Assembly: GCA_007922195.1 (NCBI GenBank)
Contig: ML681964.1
Location: 1-64,000 of the forward strand
Length of the DNA: 64,000 bases
Source: Podocnemis expansa
Lineage: Eukaryota > Chordata > Testudines > Podocnemididae
Direction: 5' to 3'
The translations under genes were made by a program, and so were the position numbers. Positions 32,749 through 44,770 of this stretch are shown piece after piece. Position 1 is the first letter of the stretch. Every line of letters starts with the position of its first letter. The notes beneath the pieces are model-generated. The model was not told the DNA's origin. It was given only the letters and a program-made list of their open reading frames with translations, and ran no database searches.

Positions 32749-33869
32749 CAGTGGTTCCCAACCGCAGCAACACCCAGAGTGTGCCACGAGCATCCCCAAG
32801 GGCTGGGATTAAAGTTCCCTCCCTGCCCAGCCCAGCGATGGGCTGTGCAGAGCTAGGAAAAGGTAGCGGTTGGTTAAGGGGGGACACACTGGGACACAGT
32901 TCTGGGGCCCCCTATTCTTAGGCAGGCAGCCTTCGCCCCCCCCCCCCGAAAATAGAGGAAGGCACCAGAACAAGGAGTTCCCGGGGTTCCCCTAAAAATA
33001 GCAGGACCAGCGGGAACGCAGAGTTCCAGTGGCTCCACCTTAAACCCCACTCCACCTTTAGCTCAGCCAGCAGAGAGGGACAGGAGGCCGGAAGTGTGTG
33101 AATCACACCCTGCAGGGTGGAGCAGCTCCCAGCAGGTCAGTCAGCCTGCAAACAGTCCAGGTAAGGGCTTTGGGGTTGGGCTGCTGGAGGTTGTGTGGGG
33201 CAGGTGTGTGTGTCTTTAGCAGAGGTGGGTGGGAGTGGATGTGTAGCAGAGGGTGTGTAGCTGGGGGGTGGGGTGGCTGTGTGTGGAGGGTGTAGCTGGG
33301 GGCTGGAGGCCTAGTTCTGGTTTCTGCAGTGATGGGAGGGTAGATCACAGGCTGCAAGGGGCTGGGGATGGGAGGATAGGACACACTGGGGTGGGACGGA
33401 GCAGCAGTGGGGTGAGGATTTGTCCTGGGTGGAAGGGAGCTGCTGTGGAGAAGGGGAAAGTGGGTGCTGTGCTGTGTTCCCCTGCCCTATCCTCCCTCTC
33501 CCCAGGATCCCCCCTGCCCCCCTACAAAGCCACTCTTGTTCTCCCTTCCCCTCTCCTCTCTTGCCACCCTTGTGCTGTTCCCCACATGGCTGCCCGTGTC
33601 CTCTTTTGCCACCCCTGACTTGCTCTGCTCCCCACACTCACTCCTGCCACTGCACACAACTCCTGACCTCCTGTGTTTTGCCACCCCTACTCTGCTACCC
33701 CTATTACCCCACATAGGAGCATTTCTGAAACACTGTGCCATGATTCATGAATATTTGTAAGTAATTTAAATTAATTTAAATATTCCTGAGTTTTTTAATG
33801 GTGGTGTGCCTCAAAAAAATTTGAAGGTATCTAGGTGTGTCACGGCAAAGAAAACTTTGGGAACTACTG
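32749..33869. mobile_element. 1.1-kb hAT element (CAGTGGTTCCCAAC / TTGGGAACTACTG)
   Basis: Perfect 8-bp duplication AGTTAGAC (32741-32748 and 33870-33877) inside CR1 coding text. Removing it restores the TTTAAGAGCGAGTTAGACAA junction. The interior has a CCCCTAAAAATAGCAGGACC motif shared with 4380-4599 and a C-rich degenerate array at about 33430-33716. No transposase frame. Confidence 0.95.
33430..33716. repeat. C-rich degenerate tandem array
   Basis: Blocks of the form CTCTTGCCACCC-GCTCTGCTCCCCACAC recur inside the hAT element at 32749. The plus- and minus-strand open frames here are by-products of base bias. Confidence 0.6.
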
Positions 33870-34124
33870 AGTTAGACAAACACATGTCAGGGAATGCTCA
33901 AGAGGGTGCTTGGTCCTGCCAAGAGTGCATGCAGGGGACTGGACTTGATGACCTCTCATGATTCCTTCCAGTTCTATGATTCTATGATTAGGTAGACAAG
34001 ACTAGAGCTTTGATATGCAAGTCTGTCACTGGTAGTTATTTGATGATGGTTACATACATCTTGTTAGAGGTTAGCAAGGTAAACTGTTTTCCTGTCTACT
34101 AGGAAATGAAAAGGGAACATTAAC

Positions 34125-34635
34125 ATCTAGGAAACAAACAAGGGCTATGTCTACATCTACCAAACTTAGTTCAGACTTGCTAGTCCGAACTTAGAAGTTC
34201 AAGGTTAGTTCAAACTAACTGGGAACTTGTTAGTTCAAACTAACTGTGCATTCTAGTTTGAACTAACGCTAACTAAAGTTCAAACTAAGGTGGCTAGTCC
34301 AAACTAACACTTGGTACTAACTAGTTTGGACTAAGCTTTCGCTAGTCTGAACTAAGAAATTTTAGCCAAGGACTAAATTAGTCTGGACTAAACCCGCTTA
34401 GTCTGGACTAATTTGCCAGCGTGGACATAGCCAAGTAGTCCTGTAGCACTTAAAAACTAACAAATTTATTTACTGCGTGAGCTTTCATGGGAGAAAATCC
34501 CACTTTGTCAGACGCTTTGAAGATGGGGATTTTCTCTCACAAAAGCTCACGCAATAAATAAATTTGTTAGTCTTAAATTAGGAGTCCTGTGGCACTTAGT
34601 TTTACTTAACTAGACTACCATGGCTGTGCCTTTGG
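34125..34635. mobile_element. Penelope-like tail dimer, inverted, with an inserted palindromic element
   Basis: AAACAAACAAG before 34143 continues after 34432 as TAGTCCTGTAGCACTTAAAA, giving a minus-strand tail to about 34526. It is then joined head-on to a plus-strand tail (34530-34600: CTCACAAAAGCTCACGC, AATAAATTTGTTAGTC, GGAGTCCTGTGGCAC). The result is a near-palindrome of two tails with no body. Confidence 0.82.
34143..34432. mobile_element. Palindromic DNA element with TTAGTTCAAACTAA-type units
   Basis: Ends GGCTATGTCTACAT and GTGGACATAGCC. 3-bp duplication AAG (34140-34142 and 34433-34435). Between them lie about ten variants of AGTTYRAACTAA or TAGTCYRGACTA. The empty site is predictable because other copies of the host tail read CAACAAGTAG or CAAACAAGGAG here. 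Confidence 0.85.
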
Positions 34636-35167
34636 AAATTAACATCTAAATGGACCTTTGATATAAAAATGTGAATGGTCTACTAACTATGCTAATGCAA
34701 GTAATGACCTGTAGTGCCTAGGAGGTGAAGGTTGTACTTCAGAGGACGTTGTACATTACTATTCTCCACTCAAGAAAGTATCTTTGAACTGCTGTGAGAG
34801 TTTAAATGGTTATCACTGATTGTATTGTCTGAGGAAGAACCCGTTGAGTAGAGGTTAAGCATCAGCATTAAAGCCCACATGAGGGAATTATCTGTAAATG
34901 CCCACCTTAGTATGACTACAAAGGAAGTTTGTAGCTTAATCCTCTTATCTCACATCTATTGAAGCTGTTCAGGGGAAGTTTGGACTGCAAGATTGGGATT
35001 CCAGAACTGGCCTGGAATCACCCTGCTAACTCTCATGAGAGAATTAGCACAAACTCTACACATGGACTATTTAGACTCTTCTCTGGACTGGATTTCTAAC
35101 AACTGAAGCTGTGGAACAAAGGACTGATAACCTGGTGTATATGGACTTTTAAATCACTGTATGTATG
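34636..35167. other. No confident feature
   Basis: Sequence after about 34820 has the look of dispersed turtle repeat text (LTR-like), but I cannot define ends. Confidence 0.3.
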
Positions 35168-35175
35168 CTTTAATC

Positions 35176-35401
35176 CAGGGGTCTCAAACTCAAATCACCA
35201 TGAAGGCTGCCTGAGGACTAGTACGTTAGCCCAAAGGCCACACCACACATGAGAACTAGTATGGTAGCCCAAGGGCCGCACCACTGAAACCTTTTTATAC
35301 AATGGTATTGCAAATATTGATAGTAAAAGTGTCATTGCAGAGTGCAAGAAATAACTTGAGGGGCTGCATTTGGCCCTCAGGCCATGAGTTTGTGACCCCT
35401 G
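35176..35401. mobile_element. Short hAT element (CAGGGGTCTCAAACTC family)
   Basis: Perfect duplication CTTTAATC (35168-35175 and 35402-35409). Ends CAGGGGTCTCAAACTC and GAGTTTGTGACCCCTG are near-perfect inverted repeats of 16 bp. Same family as 2877 and 20037. Confidence 0.95.
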
Positions 35402-35409
35402 CTTTAATC

Positions 35410-38384
35410 CTTTAATAGCTCTCTTACAGTTTGTTTCTTTCCTTGTATAAAAAACCTTTACTTTTAGTGATTAGCGGATTGGTTAGCAACATGATATTTT
35501 GGGCTAGATACATACTTGTATTGATCTGGTAATGTGGCTGATCCTATGGGGGTCAACCCTTTTGGTAAAGATCATGGAGTTTTAAGTAACGTATCTTTTT
35601 ACTACACACCCAGTGTCATTTGGAAGCCAGAGACTGAAATGTAGTAAAGGGGTCTAAGTATATTTTGTTTTAGCTTCTTGATAATCAGTGTGGGGGATCA
35701 GATACATTGTTTGTGGCTGGTTGGGGAACTTCAGATCATCCTACAGTACTGGGAGAATCTGCTGTCCTTTTTTGCAGCCTGCCCTGATCTTGGTATTTTC
35801 AGGTGGTTATCCTAGGCACAGCTGGGTCACAATGACACACATTTCTATCATTTGTTACCAGAGTATTTCTAGGCTGTACAGTTCCTTGCCTTCACTGTGT
35901 ATTTCCTGGCAGAGACAGAGTCTGCTTAAATAGACCTGCTTGTTTCATCTTCAGAAACTGAAAAAAGAGTGATTGCTACAAAATAAGTAACCACACACTT
36001 TTTCTAAGCAAGCCTACTTTATTTCTAAGGTTAAAAGTACTACAGAGAAAATAGGTTGAAAGCAATAAAAGAACCTACACCCATGCCAATAAGCTTGCTA
36101 GGCATTGCTCCCATCCTCAGAGTTACTTTCTGGTTACAAGTTAATTTGCTTTTCAGCTCAGAGCAAACACCCAAGGGCCCATAACCTTTCAACCCTTAAG
36201 AAAGGACTTGGGTCTTTCCTGAATCAAAGGTCCTGTCTGTTTGCTGGATCAGGAAAAAGGCCCTAAGTCAGGTTAAATTGCAGGCTTTTCTGCAAAACTA
36301 TTGTCTTTGTCGGTTGTTCTCTGAAGAATCCAGGTTGAACTAGTATATACATTTATCCACATGGAATGGTTTCAAAGGCCAATGATAGAGGAAGTATATT
36401 AGCATCACCTCCCACCAGAGGAGGTACATACAGTGCCTTGTACATATATTCAAGTCATACGCAATTTCATTTTTAATACAATGTACCAAAAGTGCTAACC
36501 TTAATTCAATAGGATTTAACTTAATTCAATAAAGTTTATCTTAATTTCATAAGGTCTGTTCAAGATACTACAGAATATTGTCAGTCTGTCCTAGGGACTA
36601 CTGCAAAATTTGCACAGGCATTTTCTGGCATTACACTTATTTCCTAATAGCTCAAATGTAAAATGTGCCTGATGTTTATAGAAAAATATGTCTTCTCATT
36701 CTCCCCCCAAAACAAATCAGCCTGGACAATTTAGGTGCATTATAGTTCAACACTAATTCCATTAGATTCAGGAATAACAGAATAGCTACCTTAGCAAGTT
36801 TAAGCATAAATGTGAAGCACACAGTCTAAGGAACACATTAAGGCATCTTCAGCAACTTCACCTCTTGATTATTTTAGAAGTCTGGATATGCAGTTTGTGT
36901 GCAATACTCCTAAATCTTCCCATTCTCAATGTGACTTTAACCTAAATATGTAACACTTCTGCCCATTGGAAGTGGCAGCAACTAGGGTTCAACATCTAAG
37001 GGTTCCTTTTCAGCAATACAGCACAAAACCAGCTTGAGCTCAGCCAGGAACCTGGGACAATAACACACCACTCCTTGAACACCTCTAAAGGCAATACTTT
37101 CCCTGTCACAAGCACTGAGCCTGAGTGTAGAAAAGAGACAAAATAAAAGGGGATATGTAACTCAGCATTAACTTGGGAAAACACCAAAAGGAGAATTCAT
37201 AGGCAGAAAACCATGAGCAAAACACCCCAGAGTTCATTGGGCAGTGCCCCTTTGCCTCAGGTTCTTAAGTCCAGCAGACAAAAATTCCTCTTACATGCCC
37301 CTCCCTTCACGGCACCCCACTCACAATTGTTGCCTGTGTTTATTGTGGAGTTCCCCTCCTTTCCTGGCTCAGGGAGGGGAGGGAAGGCACCTTGCTTGCT
37401 CTACCAGCTGGGAAGAGTGAGGGGGAGTCTGGGCAGGGCTCAGCATAGGGAAATGCCACTAGCCATGAGATCTTGCAGGTCAGTCTTGAAGGGGGATTGT
37501 GACTCTGACAGGGGGGTTGACACTGAGAGGACAGGTCCTGCCACACAGAACCTGCGGGTGTGGACACTGTCAGAGCAAGTGTCTGACCTGCAGCATTCCT
37601 GCAGCACAGCCAGGATCTAAGCAGGAGTCCTGGGAAACATGAGAGACTGTGAACTGCCCTTATACTCCAAAGACACTGTGTGTGTGGTGCCCCTGTGCCC
37701 ACGGGGCAGTATTAGGTGTTTTCTTTTAACTTTTTCCATTTTTTTTCCTTTGATTACTGTTTAATAACTATCTTTGCCTTCTCTTAACTCTACTGGGCTC
37801 TGATGCCCATGTCCCCTGCCTAGAGTGTGCAGTTTACTTGAGGGTAAGTCCCTCAATCAGGGTAAGCCAAGCACAGGTCTGTTGCTCTTGAGCTACACAA
37901 GGATAACAACCCTTCAGTGCCTTTGCTCCCAGCAACAAGGGACCTGTGATTCAACACCAGTCAAAAGTGATCATTGGAGTAAAACAGACCCATGATGCCA
38001 AACACCTAGCAGGGTGAGTGTGCCCTTGCAAGCAAGGTCATCTGTTGATGCCGTCTTCACCAGCTCGTCACTGAATGTCAGGGAAGAGCTCATTCAGACC
38101 CTGCTTCCACTTTGATACTCAGACCTCAGTGGTTCAGGCGCCAAGTTAGCGATCAACATTGCCCAAAAGAGCCACAGCAGTGTGAACGACAGGCGAAATA
38201 CTTAGTTTATATATTATTCTCACAATAATAAATTAATAACTCAGTGTGAGTTGATTACTTAATTGGTTAATAGCATAGTGAAAGCAGTCTGATTGGCACA
38301 GGCGAAGGGCATCAAAGTCCAGGGAAGGCCTTCCTTGGCAGTGCCAGGGTCAGGAAGAAATGTTCGCTCAAGGCAGATGGACAA
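35410..38384. other. Possible LTR-like or unclassified repeat sequence, no gene
   Basis: Several stretches (35430-35700, 35930-36550, 37200-38160) read like dispersed retroelement-derived repeats, but no primer-binding site, polyprotein motif or paired repeats are visible. The open frame at 37213-37620 has no domain. I treat all of this as unclassified. Confidence 0.3.
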
Positions 38385-38615
38385 AAACCCTGGGGGATTT
38401 TCACCTTCCTCTGCAACATGGGGCATGGGTCACTTGCTGGTGGATTCTCTGTACTCTGAAGTCTTTAAACAATTATTTGAGGACCTCAGTAACTCAGCAA
38501 TAGGTTAAAGAGCTATTACAGGAGTTGATGGGTGAAGTCCTGTGGCCTGCTTTGTGCAGGAGGTCAGACTAGATGACCAGTAATGGTCCCTTCAGACCTT
38601 AAAGTCTATGAGAAC
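38385..38615 (+). mobile_element. CR1 LINE 3' tail
   Basis: Contains GGGGGATTTTCACCTTCCTC, CATGGGTCACTTGCTGGTG, GTGCAGGAGGTCAGACTAGA and CTTAAAGTCTATGAG in CR1 tail order. GACTAGATGACCAGTAATGG near 38569 is the unfilled version of the site occupied by hAT elements at 20029 and 50795. Confidence 0.85.
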
Positions 38616-39379
38616 ACTCACTGTCACCTTTGTTGTAGATATCATTATAAGCCTTTTATAGATGTAAATGACTTCCTCCGGATCACACATCAGGCTGTTG
38701 ACAAAAACCAAGAACAGAATCCCAAATCCTTGTACTGCAACTGTGGTTTACACCACCTACCCCTTCCCTGCCCAGGGCTGGCTGCGGGACAACTTCAATC
38801 CCTGATGCAGATTAGACTACTTAAGATCACTCCATGCTCCTGATAATGTCTCTGCATGCACCCTGTGACAGGATCTCCTGCATGGGGTACCTTGGAGAAA
38901 ATGACACAGCTATGAAGCTTCCTAGGTCAGGAACATTCCTGGATGACTAGAGCCTCAAGGCTGTAGCCCATTTATTACAAGATGACCTCTTCAAATAGGC
39001 CACAGTGCAGGACTTCACTGGGCCCCATAAATCCTCCCTTCCAATTCACTGCTTTAAAGAAAAATATCACATTAGAGAATTGTTCTAAATGTTTCTCCGA
39101 TGGAAAATCTGATTTGAATATTCGGCTTTCCTATTTCTTTTAGGTATCATATGATTCTTTCAGTTTAGCTCATGTTCATTTATAAAATGCCTTTGGAGGA
39201 AGCATACTGATCTAAAACAGCAGGGTGGGTGTGTGTGAGAGAGAGAGAGGGAGAGGGAGAGAGTCTACTACTATGTATTTATTTATCTTCTATATTAAAT
39301 AGCAAATTATAAAATAGCATCCCTCCCAGATTTTAGTATGCAATGCACATGTCATAGGCAGATAATTTAGTTAGTGTCA
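38616..39379. other. No recognised gene; contains a GT/GA microsatellite
   Basis: Except for the microsatellite at 39228-39262 nothing is recognised. The open frame at 38583-38843 starts in CR1 sequence. Confidence 0.4.
39228..39262. repeat. GT then GA microsatellite
   Basis: GTGTGTGTGAGAGAGAG followed by GAGGGAGAGGGAGAGAG. Confidence 0.95.
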
Positions 39380-39930
39380 CAAAAGCAATAATGAAAGACA
39401 ATGAAAACAACCTCAACAAATCTATTGGCTTTACATTTCACATTATGCCCCCAATTTACTACTGATGGCGCAAAGAAAATATCTGTCATTCATCCTTTGT
39501 GCTGGAGCGGATGAAATATGCAAACCTGCAGTAGCAGCAGACCGATGCAGCCTGTTTTATTTTTCAGATTAAGGATGGCAGACAATTTTTTTGTTAAAGG
39601 TACAACAGAAAATAATTTTCTCTCTGTGAAGCAAATTTGACCAGCACAAGGCGTGGCAGTGAAGCAGTTAAGTATATTATTAAAGCAGAGTGGGAGACGG
39701 TGATCACTTATATATCTTGAAAAGCAAACATGTTTTTGGTCACCTTTGGAACTAATATTCAGGTCTGAAATGTAATAATGTTAGAAAATAATTGCTTATC
39801 AGCCCTTGTTAATGTATAATCTTTTTCTTTAACCTTCTTCATTAATTGTTCCATTGCAATGAATTTTACATTGATGAAAAGCAGGAAACTTAATTTTGTC
39901 TGGTTCATAGATTTTCAGTGTGAGTGAAGG
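39380..39930. other. Candidate conserved non-coding block
   Basis: This block is free of recognised repeats and low-complexity tracts, has no long open frame, and contains dense regulator-like words: the octamer ATGCAAAC within GAAATATGCAAACC, TTATTAAAGC, GTTAAAGGT and homeobox-like TTAATTG and CATTAATTG. Its texture resembles developmental enhancers of vertebrates. This is a judgement of sequence style only, with no alignment behind it. Confidence 0.25.
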
Positions 39931-42184
39931 TATTGTGCCTGTGAGTTGCTTCTCTAGTTTGCCAGATGTTGTCCTGATAGCCTTCTGACCTCATCAACTG
40001 GGCTAAACTCTACTGACTGCCAGTTACTTACTATGAAGGACTCCTGCATGTGGTGACAATGGGACATTTCATATTAGATGTTGTCTGTTGTCAAGGCAAT
40101 AAATTATTAGAAATATCAGACTAAGGAATAATTTGATAAACCTACAATGAAATCAGTGCAACTCATAAGAAAAAGAAATTATTCACAACATACTTAGCTT
40201 TCTGTCCTATTTGGAAGTCCTAATTTTTTATGATAAGGACAGAAGACTGCACTCTGCTTCCAGATTTTGCTTTCTGCCCCAGATAGAGAAAGGAAGTACT
40301 ACAAATACTTTTAAAAAGTAAGTATTAAAATACAATATTTTGCCCTGCTGTAGGAGCTGTAGCTGCAGTAGCAGCACAGAAGCTATAAAATAATGTAGAA
40401 TACACTACATTCAAGGCATGTGATTCTGAAAGGTATTGAGCAACCAGTACTCGCTGTCAATGAGAACTGAGGGGCTCATCATCTCTCAGGACAAGTTCTT
40501 ATTAGACATGAGAGTATTACTGGCCACACTATTAATGTCAGTTTTCTCAAAATAAAGAGGCATAATTTTACTGAGAAGCTGAAGGTAAAACTTATCTAGA
40601 GGAACAGGTGGCTAGCATTTCACTAATCGAATGCAGTGCTACTGGGAATGAACCCTCTGAATCCTCTGTTCGCTTCTCCAGCAGAAAAGGTAAATTTAGA
40701 ATTTGGAACAAAACAAATTAAGACAAAGTTACCCACTGAATGAAAATTCCAGTTTCTGCACAGTTCTGTTAATGAAAGATAAAACTATGGAATTATCTAC
40801 TTACATATGGTATTGTAGAATAGGATTAAGATATGAAGTAATAAACAGAGAGATGTACTACTAAAGCCTCTCTTAGCTTGTGGTCACGTGAACAGGAAAG
40901 GATTCAACATTTGTTTTTTTGAATTAGTGGTTATAGAAATTGAAAAGATTTTCTCTGACATCTATACAACAGAAAAAAACATGGTAGGAAGCACTTTTGG
41001 AAACCATTGTATCTTTTGCTCTTTACATAATATACATAACGTGAAGGAACCTCACAGAACAGTGGAATCCAAATAACCATATTTACTGGGTACATTTAAC
41101 ATGCAACATGCATGCCCTACCTACCTATATATGCAATGGTATGCTGCCAAGGTTCTGGTGGCTTCTGAAAACATTATGAGAGTCTGTAGAGGGTTCACAC
41201 ACTGTTTAAAGGGATTTTACCCAATTCCTATCCATTACAGACAATTTGAAAACTAGACTTTGTAGCTTCTCCAGCTAGTGCCACTCATATTTTGCGCAGT
41301 GCTGATTACTCCCAACTCCCACCCTTGGGAAGAAGTATGCAGTCATTTTCCAGTTTTGTTCTTTTCCCTCAACAGACTTTTTGCTACAGACCGGCTAGCT
41401 GACTCTGTCCCGTAGGGTTAAAACAGCATGGTCCTGCTGTCTGTGCATACCCATATCACCCTCTGAATTCAAGGAGAAGCTGGGGATGTGTAAAGAGCAC
41501 AGGTTCAGGAACAAAATTTGCTGCCTTCAAATGTTGCAAAATAAATCATTACAGTTTTATAGCGACATAGTCATGTGCCATCTTTTATGTCTTTTTGAAT
41601 GTTATATGCCTCATAAAAATGCAGTAGGTCATTAAGGTGAAAGAGAGTAATCACACCATATTTGTAATGATAGTTGCAGACAAATGATGATGCTCAAATA
41701 TCATCCATCATGCTTTAAAATGTTGTTTATTATGACAAACAGCTAAAACCTCAGACTCCACAGATTAAGTGTTCCATTAAGCACAAATCCACCCACACAA
41801 CACAATGCCTGAGAATAATGGTAGCTCCACTGTGGAAGTGACAAGTTGGAGCAATCTTCACTCAACCCATTTATAAAGCTTCTCCATAGCAATTACAACA
41901 GGCCTGGGGCTACACTCTACACTAACCCTCTGACTGTTATGTGATCTCTCCACAAGGAGAATGGAGGGCAGAAGGATCTATATAACATGGATTCTTTTCT
42001 GTTACCCTTCTCACATCCAACCTACCCCATCCATCTCCAGGGAAGCCTCTGAGGCCGCAATACATGGACAGAATATACCCCTCAAGTAACATTAGGAGTG
42101 TGCCCCAGACCAATACAGAATCTAAAGGAACACCCTTTAATTAGCTTGCTAACAGACAAAGCAAAAAGCATCTTTTTAGAATCT

Positions 42185-42225
<41 letters not shown>

Positions 42226-43330
42226 ACTATTGGGTGAGCCTGGTAACAAGGGCTGCTATTAAGGCTGCACCGCATATCCCTTTGTAAGCCCCTGATTTTA
42301 GCATCCTATAATTTAGACAAATTTTAATTGTTTGGGCCTGAAAGATTCCTAGCTAGGTGTCTTAGTCTGAAATTTTTTGCAAACCAGGTCTAGTTGGAGA
42401 AGGAGATTGGGACCAGGAGCCATACAGGGAAACAGGCATGGACCAGGGACTCTGAGACAGTGGTAGAGGAGAGACTGAGATTAGATTAGGGGCTGGGGGT
42501 GATATTGCAAATGGCTGACAAGAATCAGTGTGAAGAGCATGGAGACAGATCTGCTGAGGAGCCAAGGTACGAGAGGAGAAGTAGGACTGGCTGGGCAAGG
42601 ATACTGTAACTGGAATGAAAAGTCAAGGGTGGGAAAGACCTAGGACTGGGACTGTGATAGATTGGGAAGGATAGAGTAGAAGGGGAACAAACAGAACAGT
42701 TTGTGCGCATTAAAGTACACCCCTCCAGTCTGAAATAGATGAACCAACCATGTGGACAGAATTTCTGGGTTCTTTTCAGTTTGTTTTGTTTTTAAAAATA
42801 AACCTAGAACCCGCCACCTCATTTACTGCACCAGATTGACATGCTTTGGGAACATATTGCAGGTGTGTGGAGGTGGTGACTATAGACTCCTGCTTCATCT
42901 GTTGCAGAGCTGAAGATTTGTAGTGAATGAGGCAGGAGATTGCAGGAAGAGTAAGGATGGTGAAGAAGGTTGAATTCTTCCCAGAGAATTGGATTTTATC
43001 CCTGCTTCCGCCAAAGTTCCCATGTGATGGCAGGTAAGCTACACTAAAAACTTTTCCCAGGTGGTCAATGATTGTGGGTTACTCATTTTCAGGGTGCCTG
43101 ATTTAAGATCCTGGGATGTTTGAAGAAATGCTGAGGTTTACATTGGCAACTGACATCAACGGGAGCTCTGTTTTGAACAGATAAAGTGCTGATAATGCTA
43201 TATACTTTAAAAAACCAGGTCCTAAGTATCTCCGATTCAGCACCCACAATTAATGGGTACTGTTGAATTTAATCTTCCTGTCTCTGCTATGCAACTGTAA
43301 AGTGAGGGTGACACTTTCCCACTTCACAGG
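39931..43330. other. Repeat-poor interval without recognised gene
   Basis: The longest stretch of the window without a recognised transposon. One microsatellite lies at 42186-42223. No exon-like open segment with splice-site context was found by eye. Confidence 0.4.
42186..42223. repeat. (ATT)n microsatellite
   Basis: About twelve uninterrupted ATT/TTA units. Confidence 0.97.
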
Positions 43331-43483
43331 TGTAATATGCAGTGTTGCTGTGTTGGTTCCAGAACATTAGAGAGACAAGATGGGTGAGGTAATATCTTTT
43401 TTTGGACCAAGTTCTGCTGATGCAAGGGACCAGCTTTCAAGTTTACACAAGGTTGTTCTTCAGCTCTGGGAAATGTACTCAGA

Positions 43484-43958
43484 GGGTATGTCTACACTTA
43501 CACTTTAAATCAAAATAATGATGGTTATTTCGATTTAAGGTAGTGCATGGCCACATTAGCTTTCCTTATTTTGAAATGAGGAACCTTGCTTTTATTTTGA
43601 AATGATGGTTAAATTGAAATTATTATTTCAAATAATGCAGTGTAGCCACATTGTTTGGATTTAATTGTTATTACAATTTAACACTTTTTGCCATTCTCCC
43701 TCCCATGATGCCTTCCTCTTTCTATATATTGCGTGGGGACCTGGCCCTTCTAGGGGGCCATCTTGACTCACCTCCCATGGTGCCCCACTCCTAAATTGAA
43801 CAAGCAAGTCCTTTCTATGGACATGCTAGTTCGATTTGGGTTTCTAGTGAGGACATGTTAAATTGATTTAACTTTAAATCAATGTAATGATTTTTATTTC
43901 AATTCAATTAGATTGTTTTAAGTTAAATCAATTTAACAATCAAAATGAAGGTATAGCC
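43484..43958. mobile_element. Palindromic DNA element with clean 3-bp duplication
   Basis: Starts GGGTATGTCTACACTTACA and ends GAAGGTATAGCC. AGA duplicated at 43481-43483 and 43959-43961. Removing it gives TACTCAGAGTGTCACAACTA, which aligns with the unfilled paralogue TACTCCCAACTTCATGGTTA at 54221. Internal units are TTAAATYRATTTAA and ATTTTGAAAT variants. Confidence 0.88.
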
Positions 43959-44359
43959 AGAGTGTCACAACTAAATCCAAGGTGGAACAAGTTGTTTAGC
44001 ATAAGTAGTTAACAAATTTCCAAGCGATCATTTAAGGTGAAATGGTTTGTCAACAAGCCTCCTGTCACATGAAGGAAAGGGGAAAAAAAGCTGGGTTTTT
44101 TATTCCAAAAAAATAGTGGGTTATAGACTATTGTAATAAGTTATAAATCCAGTATCTCTGTTGCATCCATGATTTTTAGTATCTTAGCAAAGTTATAAAT
44201 TTAAGCTCTCAGGCTTGTCTTTGGAAGCTATTGTGCAGGGTTCCTTTGAGTATAAGGATTTAGAGGTCAGATACAGATTGATCACTTTATGAAAGGCATT
44301 CACACATGAGTGATGGGATATTTTTATCTATTATCATTTTTCTGTGAGCTCATTCAAGA

Positions 44360-44480
44360 GCATAGTGATTGTCTTATTTCACTACATAGTTGTTATTGGA
44401 GCATTTACAACACTGGATGATGTACACCACATGTTATGATAGCCATGTGTAGGACTCATGGATCTTGAAATGTGTTGTGT
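44360..44480 (-). pseudogene. Penelope-like GIY-YIG start fragment
   Basis: On the minus strand one frame reads HVVYIIQCCKCSNNNYVVK, the GIY-type strand, the paired cysteines and the start of the YVG (YIG-equivalent) segment of a Penelope-like endonuclease, here YVV. A neighbouring frame contains MINTQHISRSM, so at least one frameshift separates the linker from the endonuclease start. A stop follows YVVK directly. This is a relic, not a functional gene. Confidence 0.65.
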
Positions 44481-44499
44481 GTTGATCATTGTCACAGAG

Positions 44500-44676
44500 C
44501 CGTGGCTCTCAACATTTTGCAAGTCGCAACACACGTGGTGGCATATTGCAACCCTACAGGACACATCAGCCCCCTACCCCCGGTCAAATTCAGCCATCTC
44601 TCCAGCTGTCTGTAGCACCCTTACCAGTATATGGTAACACAGTAATGTGTCCCAACCCAGTGGTTGAGATCCACTG
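44500..44676. mobile_element. Short hAT element (CAGTGGTTCTCAAC family)
   Basis: Flanks TCACAGAG (44492-44499) and TCATAGAG (44677-44684), 7 of 8. Ends CCGTGGCTCTCAAC and GTTGAGATCCACTG. 177 bp, homologous along its length to 50803-50977, sharing ACACAGTAATGTGTCC. Confidence 0.9.
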
Positions 44677-44770
44677 TCATAGAGCAGACCTGTCTAGAAG
44701 CTTTGCATCTGTTGTTCTGGAAAGCCTGGTGTTACAGATCATAGTTTAAGAACCATTTATTTACTGAGAT

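Larger units (their letters stand above)
32110..33997 (+). mobile_element. CR1 LINE 3' part, split by a hAT element
   Basis: The ORF2 C-terminal coding relic (32171-32740) is followed by the hAT insertion and then, from 33870, the CR1 3' tail: GACTGGACTTGATGACCTCT and TTCCAGTTCTATGATTCTAT with the short terminal repeat ATTCTATGATT. The 5' part, including most of the reverse transcriptase, is missing, as is typical of CR1. Confidence 0.9.
43340..44770 (-). mobile_element. Second Penelope-like family, copy with two insertions
   Basis: The plus strand begins TGTTGGTTCCAGAACATTAG, GACAAGATGGGTGAGGTAAT and TTTGGACCAAGTTCTG (tail, minus strand). It continues after the insertion with GTGTCACAACTAAATCCAAG and ends in a coding relic at 44360-44480. 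A different family from the tail repeats at 13.6 or 23 kb. Interrupted at 43484-43958 and 44500-44676. Confidence 0.75.

Noticed and set aside
35410..38160. Complete endogenous retrovirus
   Set aside because: No paired terminal repeats, primer-binding site or polyprotein motif could be seen; only LTR-like style.
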